From NCBI GenBank assembly GCA_947444305.1, contig CANEZP010000001.1, positions 82,151 through 146,150 on the forward strand: DNA of 64,000 nucleotides, given 5' to 3'. Below are positions 1 through 8,863 of the stretch, in pieces. Position 1 is the stretch's first letter. The number at the start of each line of letters is the position of its first letter. Source of the DNA: Pseudobdellovibrionaceae bacterium. Its GTDB lineage: Bacteria > Bdellovibrionota > Bdellovibrionia > Bdellovibrionales > UBA1609. Made by a program: the position numbers and the translations under genes. Under the pieces are notes generated by a model. The model did not search any database. It was given only the letters and a program-made list of their open reading frames with translations, and was not told the DNA's origin.

Positions 1-2
1 GC

Positions 3-134
3 GCGGCCGCGAAAACTCCGCTCGCCTGCGTCGTTATGGTTATGGAGATTTTCGGTTGGCGGTACGGTGTGTACGCTTTGGCCGCGGGGTACGCGGCGTT
101 TTGCGTGTCGGGCAAAAAGGGCATTTATCTGTAA
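3..134 (+). CDS. C-terminal fragment of a ClC-type chloride channel/antiporter (partial)
   Basis: The third reading frame is open from the window edge to a TAA at 132-134 and encodes the last 43 residues of a membrane protein. The stretch TPLACVVMVMEIFG followed by a hydrophobic helix and SGKKGIYL resembles the final helix and tail of ClC-family chloride channels, which usually read as N-T/A-P-L/I-A then I/V-M-x-x-E-L/I-F-G. ClC proteins move chloride across the inner membrane, sometimes in exchange for protons. Most of the gene lies upstream of the window, so the call rests on this short motif. The two other forward frames are also open here but give Arg/Trp-rich, unprotein-like translations. 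Confidence 0.6.
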   Translation, partial: AAAKTPLACVVMVMEIFGWRYGVYALAAGYAAFCVSGKKGIYL

Positions 135-188
135 AATGGCTTTGGCGTACGGCGCGTCTTCAGTTATGGTCCGCCAACGGAGAAAAGC

Positions 189-668
189 TTGAACAAACGT
201 AATCTCATCCTCGCCATTATCGAAAAGCTCGAGAGCGATCTCGTCGTCGTCAAAACCGCCGCGTTAGCCACGCTCGAAGCCGCCACTCACGAAGAGAGTA
301 AGCCCGAGAACGAATACGACACCCGCGGTCTCGAAGCCTCGTACCTTGCCGGCGCGCAAGCCAAGCGCGTGGCCGAGATCGATCTTGCGTTGAACGTTTT
401 CCGAACTACGGGATTAAAAGAATTTTCGCCGACCGAACCTGTGCAAAGCACCGCGTTGGTCGAAATTGAACTCGACGGCAAAAAGAACGTCGTCTTCATC
501 ATGCCGCAAGCCGGGGCCGTTCGCCTTGAATTCGACGGCCGTACGGTGCAAGTTATTTCGCCCAACTCAAGTTTGGGTGAATCTTTATTGGGATTAAAAG
601 TCGGCGAGACGGCCGAATTCGAAGTCGGCACGCACCTTCGCGAGTGTAAGGTCCTTACGGTTCAGTAA
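189..668 (+). CDS. GreA/GreB-family transcription elongation factor-like protein
   Basis: A 159-residue protein starting at TTG 189 with a GGAG SD at 178-182. Residues 1-75 look like the antiparallel coiled coil of Gre factors, with an acidic tip near residues 35-46 (E, E, E, N, E, Y, D). Residues 80-159 form the FKBP-like C-terminal domain, ending with the family pattern of L-G-x-x-V-G-E-x-x-E-F-E-V. Gre factors rescue backtracked RNA polymerase by stimulating transcript cleavage in the secondary channel. The N-terminal half is more divergent than the canonical greA at 42787, so this is probably a specialised paralogue or polymerase-binding regulator. It lies 54 bp after the chloride-channel gene and converges on a lipoprotein gene. 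Confidence 0.75.
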   Translation: MNKRNLILAIIEKLESDLVVVKTAALATLEAATHEESKPENEYDTRGLEASYLAGAQAKRVAEIDLALNVFRTTGLKEFSPTEPVQSTALVEIELDGKKNVVFIMPQAGAVRLEFDGRTVQVISPNSSLGESLLGLKVGETAEFEVGTHLRECKVLTVQ

Positions 669-693
669 GCGGTTCGTCCTGATCGCCGCTATG

Positions 694-1218
694 TTACTGA
701 CACGCGGTCGGCAAACCCTCTTCTAGGTCTTGCAGGAAATCGCGTATTTGTTCCGGGTTGATTGCCAGAAGATCGCCCGAACTCAATTCAGAATCACGTA
801 AATAATATCTGTGGACGGCGCCGTTCGTGTTGGTGATTTCGATAAATTCGACGCCCGCGTCCTGGACCGAGCTTGCAGGGTTCGTGAATTGAGTCACCTG
901 CAACGCCGAGGCGAGCGCGAAGAGTTGATCGGCTTGAGCCTCGGTAAAAGAATCGCCGCGCGTACAGAGCGAGTCTTCATGTTTGCCTTCAACGTAGAAT
1001 CCCGTTGTCGTAAAGGTGATGGTCATATCGTTCAACCAATCGGGTTCTGAATCTGGTACGTCGAAGCCACCGTTGTAATATTTAAACTTAGCGACCTGAT
1101 CGCCCTGGCCGATCACGATGCCCGGTCCGGGTGCGCCGTTATTTTTCTTATCTTTATTGCCGCAGCCGAAGATCACGAGCCCGCTGATCAAGATCGTTAT
1201 CAAAGATTTCAATTTCAT
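694..1218 (-). CDS. Predicted lipoprotein of unknown function
   Basis: 174 residues from ATG 1218, preceded by a purine-rich GGGTGGGA ribosome-binding site; an upstream in-frame start would add 11 residues ahead of the signal peptide and is less likely. MKLKSLITILISGLVIFGC is a lipoprotein signal peptide with lipobox VIFGC, followed by a Lys/Asn/Gly/Pro-rich linker (about residues 20-35), which suggests membrane anchoring with a flexible tether. The remainder is an acidic globular domain with two cysteines (one in a CTRGDSF context, one at the third-last position near the C-terminus). I do not recognise the family. It ends 26 bp from the Gre-like gene in convergent orientation. Confidence 0.65.
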   Translation of the reverse strand: MKLKSLITILISGLVIFGCGNKDKKNNGAPGPGIVIGQGDQVAKFKYYNGGFDVPDSEPDWLNDMTITFTTTGFYVEGKHEDSLCTRGDSFTEAQADQLFALASALQVTQFTNPASSVQDAGVEFIEITNTNGAVHRYYLRDSELSSGDLLAINPEQIRDFLQDLEEGLPTACQ

Positions 1219-1417
1219 GTCGTCCCACCCTTTATGTTGCTTGCGGTTCACAATTGCAAAGCCGCGCCCACGCCGTAAGTTCGTGTATTAATTGTGAACG
1301 AATGGCTTCCTAACAGGTGCCGAAATGTCAGTCACAATCGTGTGTTTCAGAATGATGCAAATGAGTGCCGGCAAGGCCTAGCATCGCCGGCGACGGGGTT
1401 TCTCAAAGGAACGTCCT

Positions 1418-2551
1418 TTGCAATTCTTTACGGTAAGCATGATTCAATTTTTAGGTTGTTTCAGATTGATCCTCGTTTTCGCTCTGATCTTTCAGGGCGC
1501 AAACGCATTCGCCGTTGCCGACGTGATCGGTACGGCCGGGGATTTTTCTCGCAGCAACTCCCAAGCCGCGCTCGCGAACCGTTCCGTCGCCGACAAACTT
1601 TATAAGCAGGCGCTGGCCGATCACGACCGGGCTTGGTCAAGCTTTCCGCCGAACGTCGGGCTGCTCAGCAAATCTTTAGCGATGAGCAAAGACGCCAAGG
1701 CCGCCGATGATCAAGCCAAAGAATTTGCCCGCGGTGCGATGCACGGCGTACATACCGCCGGTACCTCCGGCGATTTCGCGCTGAAAAAATACGGCATCGC
1801 TTCGGAAAAAGAACTCGATAATCTCGCCAACGGTTCGAGTCCTTACATGCCCGCCGCCGAAAAAACGCTCGGTAAGTACGGCATGAAGTTGACCAGCGAC
1901 AAGATGTCGATCAAAACGCCGCTCGGAACTTTACCGCTCGACATGAGCATCACCGCTCTTGAAAAAGGTTTGCGTGGCGTCGCTTCGGGCCTCGGTTACA
2001 ATCCCGACGACGTATCACGAGGACTCGCCGCCGCGGCCAAAGAGCGCGACAACATCGCGGCGCAGGCGATGGCTTCCTTAGCTAAAGACGCCGCAAAGTC
2101 GGCCGCCGCGGCCGGTTCAAACGGCAGCGCCGGTCTGCCCGGCCCCGCGAAAGAAGTGACCGAAGCCGCGGCTAATTCCGCAGCCCCGGCCGCGGTCGCG
2201 GCTCCAGCCGTCGCCGCCGCCACGCAGAATGCGGCGGGCGTAAACGGCATCGACCCGCGCCAAGAAGAACTCCAACGCAATCGCGCGCAATTTCTGAAAA
2301 CGATGGGCATCAAAAGCGGTGATCCGCTCGGCGCTTCGCACCAGGATATTTTCAAGATGGTTCATTTGCGCTACCAGTCGCTTCGCAGCGAAGGTGAATT
2401 TTTCGAAGGAAGTATCGCTGAATTAGTGCCGGTGATTAAGCCCTTGGCGCAGCGGCCGCCCGCGGTACGAGTTCCTGCCTCTAACGGACCGATCCAACCG
2501 TTCATTGAGAACGGCCCGATGAAATCGATCAACCAAATTTCCAAGAGATGA
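1418..2551 (+). CDS. Secreted alanine-rich protein of unknown function
   Basis: 377 residues from TTG 1418, which has an AAAGGA SD at 1405-1410; ATG 1439 is an alternative start. Residues 1-32 form a signal peptide ending in GANAFA. Residues 35-130 are helical and rich in Ala, Lys and Asp. Around 200-270 there is a low-complexity Ala/Pro/Val stretch, probably an extended linker. The C-terminal 100 residues are more ordered and basic. It overlaps the next gene by 4 bp (ATGA), so the two are probably translated together. No enzyme motif is visible; a periplasmic or surface structural role is possible, but this is a guess. Confidence 0.6.
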   Translation: MQFFTVSMIQFLGCFRLILVFALIFQGANAFAVADVIGTAGDFSRSNSQAALANRSVADKLYKQALADHDRAWSSFPPNVGLLSKSLAMSKDAKAADDQAKEFARGAMHGVHTAGTSGDFALKKYGIASEKELDNLANGSSPYMPAAEKTLGKYGMKLTSDKMSIKTPLGTLPLDMSITALEKGLRGVASGLGYNPDDVSRGLAAAAKERDNIAAQAMASLAKDAAKSAAAAGSNGSAGLPGPAKEVTEAAANSAAPAAVAAPAVAAATQNAAGVNGIDPRQEELQRNRAQFLKTMGIKSGDPLGASHQDIFKMVHLRYQSLRSEGEFFEGSIAELVPVIKPLAQRPPAVRVPASNGPIQPFIENGPMKSINQISKR

Positions 2552-2835
2552 GCCTAATGCGAATATTATTTCTCGCTGCCTTGTTTGCGATCGCGCCCGT
2601 TGAATCCCAAGCCGAATCTAAACTCTCTACTTATATTCAAGGTACGCTCGTCGCAAAGTCGGTTAAGCAGTGGGTCGTGCACAACAACGAAGGCACCTAC
2701 TGGATTAAACTTTCCCGCCGCCCGAACTGGGTCCGCCGCGAGCGCGACGGCAAAATTTCTTTTTGGGTTAAGATCGATCAGATCAAACGGTTTCGGCCGG
2801 TTAAAATGTCGACTGCAGCTGTAGAACGGCCGTAG
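2548..2835 (+). CDS. Small secreted basic protein
   Basis: 95 residues, starting at the ATG that overlaps the previous stop (ATGA at 2548); a second ATG at 2557 could also be used. Residues 1-22 are a signal peptide (MRILFLAALFAIAPVESQA). The mature part has many Trp, Arg and Lys residues (QWVVHNNEGTYWIKLSRRPNWVRRE) and reads like a small beta-rich domain. Coupling to the upstream alanine-rich secreted protein suggests a shared function. The last 35 bp overlap the end of the outer-membrane barrel gene on the other strand. Family not recognised. Confidence 0.55.
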   Translation: MSLMRILFLAALFAIAPVESQAESKLSTYIQGTLVAKSVKQWVVHNNEGTYWIKLSRRPNWVRRERDGKISFWVKIDQIKRFRPVKMSTAAVERP

Positions 2836-3973
2836 ACGACATTCCTAAAGTCGCGCCGGTCAAAGGTGAGCGTAGTCGCTCATCTCCGAACTCTCCACGC
2901 TTAGCGCCCACGGGCCATTTAATCTTTAAAGTCAGCGAAGTGTTGTCGCTCAACGAATGCTCGAAGCCACCGAGCGCGACCGCGCTGACGTCGTCGGCGA
3001 AGCCTGCGAGCATGCCCGCTTGTAACATCCATAACGGATGCAATTGATAAGTGAAGTAGGGTAGGGCGTAGAGCTTGCCCCCGAGTACCATGAAGCGATT
3101 CGGTACGGAGGTCACGTTGGCGAAATCATCGAGGCCGGCACTTTGGTACAAAGCCTCACCGATCAAAGTCCACTTCGCCGACAATGCGCGCTCAATCCCG
3201 AGTCCGAATTGCAATTGCGAATTTTCGCCCCGCGCACGCGCAATCCAAAGTGATTCCATCCGCAGCGTCGATTGGAACGCGTCGATCGATGCGGTGAGCC
3301 CCGCGGCGGTGTGCTCCCACCAATGACCCGCGAGTACTTGAAGTTCGAATCCTTCGCCGAAGAAGCGCGTTTCGAAAAGTGCGAGGTCGTCACGTTTAGC
3401 GGTGTCGCCTCGTCCGGCGAACGCACGGTAGGCGAAACGCCCGCGCTGGTAGGATGCGCCCGCAATGTCGGGATTCTGAATCCACTCGGGGCCGGGCTGA
3501 AACACCAACGGTAAGGTCAGCTTATTCCAAACCGGAAAAAAACGAAGTACGCCCAGCGAGAGCGGTTTGCGCCCCGCGAAGATTTCGCCTTGCGCGAGCG
3601 AATACTTAACGTTCAGGCGGTCGAAATCAAAATAAGCTTCGCCGTCGGATTCACGCGTGAGCATGCGGCGCGTGTTTAAAGCCCGGCGTGAAGTCACGGC
3701 CGTAACCGCGTTCGGGTCCGTGGGTGGGTTCTTCACCCCGCGGCTCGCGACCGCGCGAATCTCCGGTTTCATCTCGGCGAACCATTGTCCACGCGTCAGT
3801 TCAATGTGCGAATTCAAAACTCCGAAGACGTCAAGCACGGAGTCATTGGCCGCGAATCCTTCTTGGTTAAGAACGCGGTACTGGGGCGAGAGCTCGACGA
3901 AATTTCGCACATTCGAACCCGCCCAACCGGCGGCGGGCACGAGACACGCGAAAAGAACGATTAAAATCTTCAC
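2801..3973 (-). CDS. Predicted outer-membrane beta-barrel protein
   Basis: 390 residues with a signal peptide (MKILIVLFACLVPAAGWA) and repeated alternating hydrophobic/polar segments with aromatic belts, ending in a terminal Phe (LQLQSTF), the usual C-terminal signature for outer-membrane insertion. The start overlaps the upstream LolA-like gene by 4 bp (ATGA at 3970-3973), so the two are translationally coupled. Context (FtsX-type permease, LolA-like carrier, barrel) suggests it is the outer-membrane end of a lipid or lipoprotein trafficking route. Its 3' end overlaps the small secreted gene on the plus strand by 35 bp. Related barrels in similar neighbourhoods are often annotated only as hypothetical. 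Confidence 0.7.
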   Translation of the reverse strand: MKILIVLFACLVPAAGWAGSNVRNFVELSPQYRVLNQEGFAANDSVLDVFGVLNSHIELTRGQWFAEMKPEIRAVASRGVKNPPTDPNAVTAVTSRRALNTRRMLTRESDGEAYFDFDRLNVKYSLAQGEIFAGRKPLSLGVLRFFPVWNKLTLPLVFQPGPEWIQNPDIAGASYQRGRFAYRAFAGRGDTAKRDDLALFETRFFGEGFELQVLAGHWWEHTAAGLTASIDAFQSTLRMESLWIARARGENSQLQFGLGIERALSAKWTLIGEALYQSAGLDDFANVTSVPNRFMVLGGKLYALPYFTYQLHPLWMLQAGMLAGFADDVSAVALGGFEHSLSDNTSLTLKIKWPVGAKRGEFGDERLRSPLTGATLGMSSTAVLQLQSTF

Positions 3974-4737
3974 GGCTGCGAGATCGAGTTCTTCAGGAAG
4001 TTCTGGTTAAATACACCGTCTTCGATGTTCTCATCGTAATGCGCGTCTAGATATTCAATGACCGTTGTGGTGTTTTTCTTGATCGTTTTCATTTCCATGC
4101 GCGAAGCGATCGTGTGCGAACCGAAGCTTTTGATGTTCGAACCCGACATGCGTTTGAGCAGCTCGCCCGACTCGGAGTAAAAATCTTGCTGCACGGTGAC
4201 CGCGCGTTTCGGTTCAATCCACATTTCCAATTTGCCCCACACCACGGGCGCGTTGGGTTTAGGCCGGCAGATGATCTTGGCGGCTTTCACGCCGTTGACT
4301 TGCTCAAAGCCCACAAATTCGTGCGTGTAATCGCGGAAAGTGCTCGAGCTCCGGACCAGATCGTCGTTCGTAAAATCCGAACCCATCCAGCTCTGCAACA
4401 TAAGACTCGGGGGGATTTTGATTAATCGCTCCACCTTCGGTAGGTATTGCCATAAATCCAATCCGGTGCGCAGGTTTCCCGTGCCTTGATCCTTGGCCGG
4501 GGCGGTGATCTTGACGAGGGCTTTGCCGGTGCCTTCGGTCCAACTCAAGATTTCCATCTCGCGCTCGGAATCCGGCCGCTGAATTTTCATCTGCAACTTG
4601 CCCCGAAAAGTTTTACCGAGGATTTGATCTTCGGCCCGCTTAATCAATTGCGAAGGGTTCGGATCGGAAATTTTACCGACGGCGGCATGCGCCCCGTTTA
4701 AAGAAAAAAGCAGCGCCGCTGCGGCTAACCATCGCAT
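3970..4737 (-). CDS. LolA-like outer-membrane lipoprotein-sorting family protein
   Basis: 255 residues from ATG 4737, chosen over GTG 4740 because the AAGGAG SD is 5 nt from the ATG. The signal peptide ends at AHA. The domain matches the LolA-like family annotated as outer-membrane lipoprotein-sorting protein (COG2834 type): an early FRGKLQMKI strand, GTGKALVKITAPAKDQGTG, and the hallmark SWMGSDFTNDDLV near residue 130. Such proteins form a curved half-barrel that carries hydrophobic cargo across the periplasm. It lies 66 bp after the FtsX permease gene and overlaps the barrel gene, so permease, carrier and barrel are probably one operon. Cargo is unknown. Confidence 0.85.
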   Translation of the reverse strand: MRWLAAAALLFSLNGAHAAVGKISDPNPSQLIKRAEDQILGKTFRGKLQMKIQRPDSEREMEILSWTEGTGKALVKITAPAKDQGTGNLRTGLDLWQYLPKVERLIKIPPSLMLQSWMGSDFTNDDLVRSSSTFRDYTHEFVGFEQVNGVKAAKIICRPKPNAPVVWGKLEMWIEPKRAVTVQQDFYSESGELLKRMSGSNIKSFGSHTIASRMEMKTIKKNTTTVIEYLDAHYDENIEDGVFNQNFLKNSISQP

Positions 4738-4803
4738 CACATCTCCTTATGTGGAGAGAGTTTAACCCTCTCGATGTTTGAGGATCGTCTTGATCCTGTT
4801 TTT

Positions 4804-6033
4804 TTATTGCGAGCGGATTGCCGCCGCGGGTTTAAGGCGCGAAGCCCGGTAGGCGGGGTAGAACGTTGCTACCACGACGACTAACCATGTAAATAGCGTG
4901 GCTTTGACGGCGCCCACCCAATTGATCACCGGATAAATGGTGAGATTGAGTTTGAACGCACCCACCGAAAGATTCTGGCCTACGAGTGGTCTCAAATCAA
5001 AGCCGAATTTCGAGTGATAAGTAATCAAGACCGCGGCGACAAAAATCCCAAGAAGCGATGCCGCAAGACCTAAGAAAAACGCCTCCCACAATACCGTGCC
5101 GATGACGCCTAGACTCGGGGTACCGAGCGCCATCATCACGCCGAACTCTTTCGTGCGCTCGAAGACGGCGATCAGAAAAGTGTTAAGAATGCCTAAGGAG
5201 ATGACGGTAAATAAAATCCCGCTTACGAGCAGCAAGCTTGCGTCATTGAACGTCGTCATCGTGACCAAGCCGTTCGAGAGATCGCGCCACGTTAGAACGC
5301 GTTGGCCCTCCGCCATCAACGGCTCAATCAATTTCTGAACTTCCTCCGGGGTTTTCTTGCCCTTCACGCGCAAGGTGACTTCGTGCACGCCGTCGAGCGC
5401 CCCGATCTGTTGTACGCATTCTTTGTTCGTTAAAACTATCCCTTTGTCGTGGTCGGGTGAACCGCTGTCGAAATATCCGCGAACGCGAAAAAGTTCGTTG
5501 CCTAAAGTTCCGTCACTCGCCTGCGCGAGCAAAACTATTTTCTCGCCGAGTTTAACGTTCAATAGTTTAGCGAGACCGCGGCTGATCAACGCCGACTTCT
5601 CGGCGCAGCCTTTTTCTTCCGCGAGGAATTCACCTTCGACCAACGTGCTCTTGATGGTCGTCACCTGCGGTTCTTTGATCGGATCGATACCTTCGAGCAT
5701 GACCGGCATCGATTGCTCGCCGCTCGAAATTAACGCCGGCAAATGAATGCGCTCGGTCGATATAATTTGTGTACCGGGGACTTGCGGCAAACGACTTTCG
5801 TCCCAACGAAAGGTTTGCTGAATCATTTTATTATCTAAATAATCCTGACGGAAAATTTGCATATGACCAAGGTAAGCGGAAGTTACGGAGTCAACGGCAC
5901 TACGGCTGCTCCCGTGCAAAATGGACTGCAACCAAAGTATAGTCGCCAGACCGAAGCCGATGCTAAACACGGTGATTAGCGAACGGCGAAAATGTCTGCG
6001 CAGATTTTTTAAACCCATCAACATTAAAATCAT
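4804..6033 (-). CDS. ABC transporter permease, FtsX/LolC-MacB type
   Basis: 409 residues from ATG 6033 with AAGGA upstream. Topology is that of the MacB/LolCE family: one transmembrane (TM) helix near residues 18-38, a periplasmic domain (about 45-260), then three C-terminal helices forming the FtsX domain (about 270-290, 315-340, 370-395), ending with FYPAYRASRLKPAAAIR, the typical coupling end. These permeases use cytoplasmic ATP hydrolysis to drive extraction of lipoproteins or peptides from the periplasmic face. The matching ATPase is divergently encoded only 15 bp away at 6049. Downstream are the LolA-like carrier and outer-membrane barrel, which argues for an envelope trafficking role. 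Confidence 0.88.
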   Translation of the reverse strand: MILMLMGLKNLRRHFRRSLITVFSIGFGLATILWLQSILHGSSRSAVDSVTSAYLGHMQIFRQDYLDNKMIQQTFRWDESRLPQVPGTQIISTERIHLPALISSGEQSMPVMLEGIDPIKEPQVTTIKSTLVEGEFLAEEKGCAEKSALISRGLAKLLNVKLGEKIVLLAQASDGTLGNELFRVRGYFDSGSPDHDKGIVLTNKECVQQIGALDGVHEVTLRVKGKKTPEEVQKLIEPLMAEGQRVLTWRDLSNGLVTMTTFNDASLLLVSGILFTVISLGILNTFLIAVFERTKEFGVMMALGTPSLGVIGTVLWEAFFLGLAASLLGIFVAAVLITYHSKFGFDLRPLVGQNLSVGAFKLNLTIYPVINWVGAVKATLFTWLVVVVATFYPAYRASRLKPAAAIRSQ

Positions 6034-6048
6034 GTATCATCCTTGGTT

Positions 6049-6780
6049 ATGGCTATACTTATATTTGAAAACGTATCGCGGGTCTACCCTGGAACTCCGC
6101 CGGTCGCGGCCGTGCACGATGTTTCCTTTCAGCTGCAGCGGGGCGCTTTCGCCGTTCTGATGGGACCGTCGGGTAGCGGTAAGACGACGCTACTTAATCT
6201 TGCGTCCGGTTTAGACCAAGTCACAAGCGGAAAAATCCGCGTCGATAATTACGACATCTCCGAACTAAATGAAAAAGAGTTATGCCGCTTTCGCCGCGAG
6301 AAGCTCGGCTTCGTTTTCCAAGCGTACAACCTGTTCCCGGCGCTCACTGCCGTAGAGAACGTCGAGTACACAAATTTAATTCGCGGCGAGACGAAGAAGC
6401 TGGCGCGCGAACGTGCCCTCCAGGCGCTCAGCGACGTAGGGCTATCCGATAAGGTGAATTCGTTTCCCGGCCAACTCAGCGGCGGGCAACAGCAACGGGT
6501 AGCCGTGGCCCGCGCCTTAGCCACGCACGCCAAAATCATTTTCGCCGATGAGCCCACGGCGAATCTCGATTCGAAGACCGCTTTTCAACTCATCGATTTA
6601 TTCGAAAACTTGAATCGCTCGCACCACGTAAGCTTTTTGTTTTCTACGCACGATGCACGGCTCGTGGATCGCGCGCACCAGAAGATCGAAATCTCCGACG
6701 GACAGTTAGTGAAACCTTCGCGCGCGATCGAGCGGGTTGCCCAACGGGGTAATACCGCCAGCAACCTGATCGAGCTTTAG
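6049..6780 (+). CDS. ABC transporter ATP-binding protein, LolD/MacB type
   Basis: 243 residues from ATG 6049; TTG 6043 would add two residues. All ABC motifs are present: Walker A GPSGSGKTT (about residues 38-46), Q-loop FVFQAYNLFP, signature LSGGQQQR, Walker B IIFADEP and an H-loop STHD. The sequence is of the LolD/MacB subgroup. It should energise the permease encoded divergently at 6033. There is no clear SD, and the 15-bp gap means its promoter must lie inside the permease gene, unless the mRNA is leaderless. Its TAG overlaps the stop of the convergent dehydrogenase gene (TTAG at 6777-6780). Confidence 0.9.
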   Translation: MAILIFENVSRVYPGTPPVAAVHDVSFQLQRGAFAVLMGPSGSGKTTLLNLASGLDQVTSGKIRVDNYDISELNEKELCRFRREKLGFVFQAYNLFPALTAVENVEYTNLIRGETKKLARERALQALSDVGLSDKVNSFPGQLSGGQQQRVAVARALATHAKIIFADEPTANLDSKTAFQLIDLFENLNRSHHVSFLFSTHDARLVDRAHQKIEISDGQLVKPSRAIERVAQRGNTASNLIEL

Positions 6781-8849
6781 ATTTTTTTGAGCGCAATATA
6801 GAAGACGCCGTCGGTGGCCGCGCAGCGGCCGCGGTAAAGACGCGAATCTTTCGGCAGTAAATAGATCTTACTCCAAAGCCATCCGGCGTTACTCACTCTC
6901 GTCTCGGGCCGCGGGTCCACGTAGACCGCGTCGCCGGCCTGAATCTGCCCGCATTCGACCGCGCCCGAAGCGGCAGCCTTGTTCCGAATCTTTCGCGCCG
7001 AACCTAAAACGATTTTGGTGTAAGTCGAATCGACGTTCGTCGGCAAACCACTGATCCATTCGCGTACCAGCTTTAGTATTTCTTCATTCTCGGGCGTACC
7101 CGCGAACTGCGGTTCTCCGCCGGGCGGCATCGGCGGGTATTCACGGCTACCCGAGATGGCGCCGTAAAGTTTGCTTTCCTCCAAATTCCCGGGCGTGATC
7201 CATTCGTTCTTAATCAAAAAATCCAAACGCGAGTAGCTATCGGCGGCGATATCTTTTTCCATGAAGCCGCCGTGGCATGAAGCGCAGTATTTCTCGATTA
7301 ACTTCGCTTCCGCTTTACGAAAACCCACCTTACTTGCCGGATCACTTTCGATTGCGTGCCGCCAAGCTAAAAATTCGATGCGCGGGTCGTTCGCTTCCCC
7401 CGCGGGGAGCGCGCAACTCGAAGCGAAGCGCTCGTCGGTGCGGGCCAGCCGAACGACGTCGCGGCCCACGCGGTCTTCCACGATGAAGATCGAGCCGTCA
7501 CGCGCGACGGTGAATCCCACCGGCGCACCCTTCGGCCGTACGCCGCGGCGGGCGTCCCAACCGGAAATCACTTCGGAATAGGGCGCGACCCGCTCAAACC
7601 CGCCGCGCGGCGCGAACGGTTTTTGTGACGGACACCCGGAGCGTTGGTTCACGCGGAAAGAGAAGTCGGGCGGCGGGACCGAGACGACCGGCAGGCCTTG
7701 GGCGTCGACGTCGTAAGCGACCAAGCGCTGGCCGGTCGGCTGATGGCCGTGCCACGACATCAAGAGTTTTCCGTTTAGCTCCGGAAACATCAAGCCGGAG
7801 TAGTACGCCATATGCAGCGGTGCCACGTGCGGCGGCATGAGCGCGTGCGGCGGTTTGTAATTGGATTTGGCGCTCGGCAATTTCGAAGCGCAGTCTAACG
7901 GCGACGAAAAGCGTTTACGCAAAGCCGCCTTCGCATTTTGCGCAAATAAAAATTCGGGCGAGATCGCGTGCGCGTTGTAACAATACGGCCAACCGTAGTT
8001 ATAACCGTCATCCTTTAAATCAATAATATTTATCTCTTCGTAGGGTTCCTCCAATTCCGGGAAGTCGCGGCTGTTCTCGCCCTGAATTACGTAACCGGCG
8101 GGTGAGACGACCATCGCCATCGAGTTACGCAAGCCCTGCCCCGTAACCGATCTAAAGCTCGGCAACACCTTCGGTAACTTCGCAAGGTCGCTCGCCCGGT
8201 AGCGATAGATCGCGCCGAGCCCCATGTCCTCCGCGTCGGGACAATCGACGTATTCCTTGCCGGGCGATTGACGGGCGGTGCAGTGGTCCGAAGGCGCACC
8301 CGAATTGACGAACAGATCACCGCTCACGGGATCAAATGTGAATTGCGTCAGCGGGTGCATGTGACCTTTGAAGCGCGGCAGGTCCTTGATCGCCGTCTGC
8401 CAAGAATGCAATCTTCCTTTTTCAAATTTGAAGCGCGAGATCTTGTCGGATTCACCAATGTAAATCCAGCCGTCGGGTGAGTAAGCGAGGCCGTGCGGCG
8501 TGTTTAACCCACCCTTCACTAATGTTGTCTTATAGGCGCCGTTTTCCCGGTGCAAAAGATAAAGACCGCCGTTGTTCGGATGCCAGCCGCCCATGTCGAC
8601 CAATAGAAACTCATCGGCGTTACGAAGTTGCAAAATAGAGCGCGGCATAACTAATTCGCCACGCGGTAAGACCATGCCTAGACAAGTGCCCGGCATGGTT
8701 TCCACTTGCAAGCGCGGGAAGCCGTCACACGAAGTGTCGCGCGGATTGTAGGAGTAGCCGGCACCGTCCACGCCGGGCGCAACGGCGGCGCGAGCGGCGG
8801 GTAGAGCGGTAAGGATCGTCAACGCAAAAACGTTTAATATTGTTCGCAT
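6777..8849 (-). CDS. PQQ-dependent sugar dehydrogenase-like propeller fused to cytochrome c
   Basis: 690 residues with a signal peptide ending ARA (about residue 21). Residues 30-500 have beta-propeller repeats of the glucose/sorbosone dehydrogenase type (for example NTPHGLAYSPDGWIYIGESD, GDLFVNSGAPSDHC, DGYNYGWPYCY). The C-terminal region carries one cytochrome c haem site, CASCH at 522-526, with a likely Met ligand in EYPPMPPG. Such fusions oxidise a sugar or alcohol in the periplasm with PQQ and pass electrons through the bound haem. The substrate cannot be read from sequence, and the PQQ base and Arg residues were not assigned by alignment. It follows the PLP enzyme gene after 14 bp on the same strand. 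Confidence 0.75.
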   Translation of the reverse strand: MRTILNVFALTILTALPAARAAVAPGVDGAGYSYNPRDTSCDGFPRLQVETMPGTCLGMVLPRGELVMPRSILQLRNADEFLLVDMGGWHPNNGGLYLLHRENGAYKTTLVKGGLNTPHGLAYSPDGWIYIGESDKISRFKFEKGRLHSWQTAIKDLPRFKGHMHPLTQFTFDPVSGDLFVNSGAPSDHCTARQSPGKEYVDCPDAEDMGLGAIYRYRASDLAKLPKVLPSFRSVTGQGLRNSMAMVVSPAGYVIQGENSRDFPELEEPYEEINIIDLKDDGYNYGWPYCYNAHAISPEFLFAQNAKAALRKRFSSPLDCASKLPSAKSNYKPPHALMPPHVAPLHMAYYSGLMFPELNGKLLMSWHGHQPTGQRLVAYDVDAQGLPVVSVPPPDFSFRVNQRSGCPSQKPFAPRGGFERVAPYSEVISGWDARRGVRPKGAPVGFTVARDGSIFIVEDRVGRDVVRLARTDERFASSCALPAGEANDPRIEFLAWRHAIESDPASKVGFRKAEAKLIEKYCASCHGGFMEKDIAADSYSRLDFLIKNEWITPGNLEESKLYGAISGSREYPPMPPGGEPQFAGTPENEEILKLVREWISGLPTNVDSTYTKIVLGSARKIRNKAAASGAVECGQIQAGDAVYVDPRPETRVSNAGWLWSKIYLLPKDSRLYRGRCAATDGVFYIALKKI

Positions 8850-8863
8850 CTGTGAATCTCTTT

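Noticed and set aside
1996-2365. Antisense ORFs over the alanine-rich segment of the 1418 gene
   Set aside because: Ala/Gly/Arg-rich translations are expected on the reverse strand of GC-rich Ala codons; no SD.
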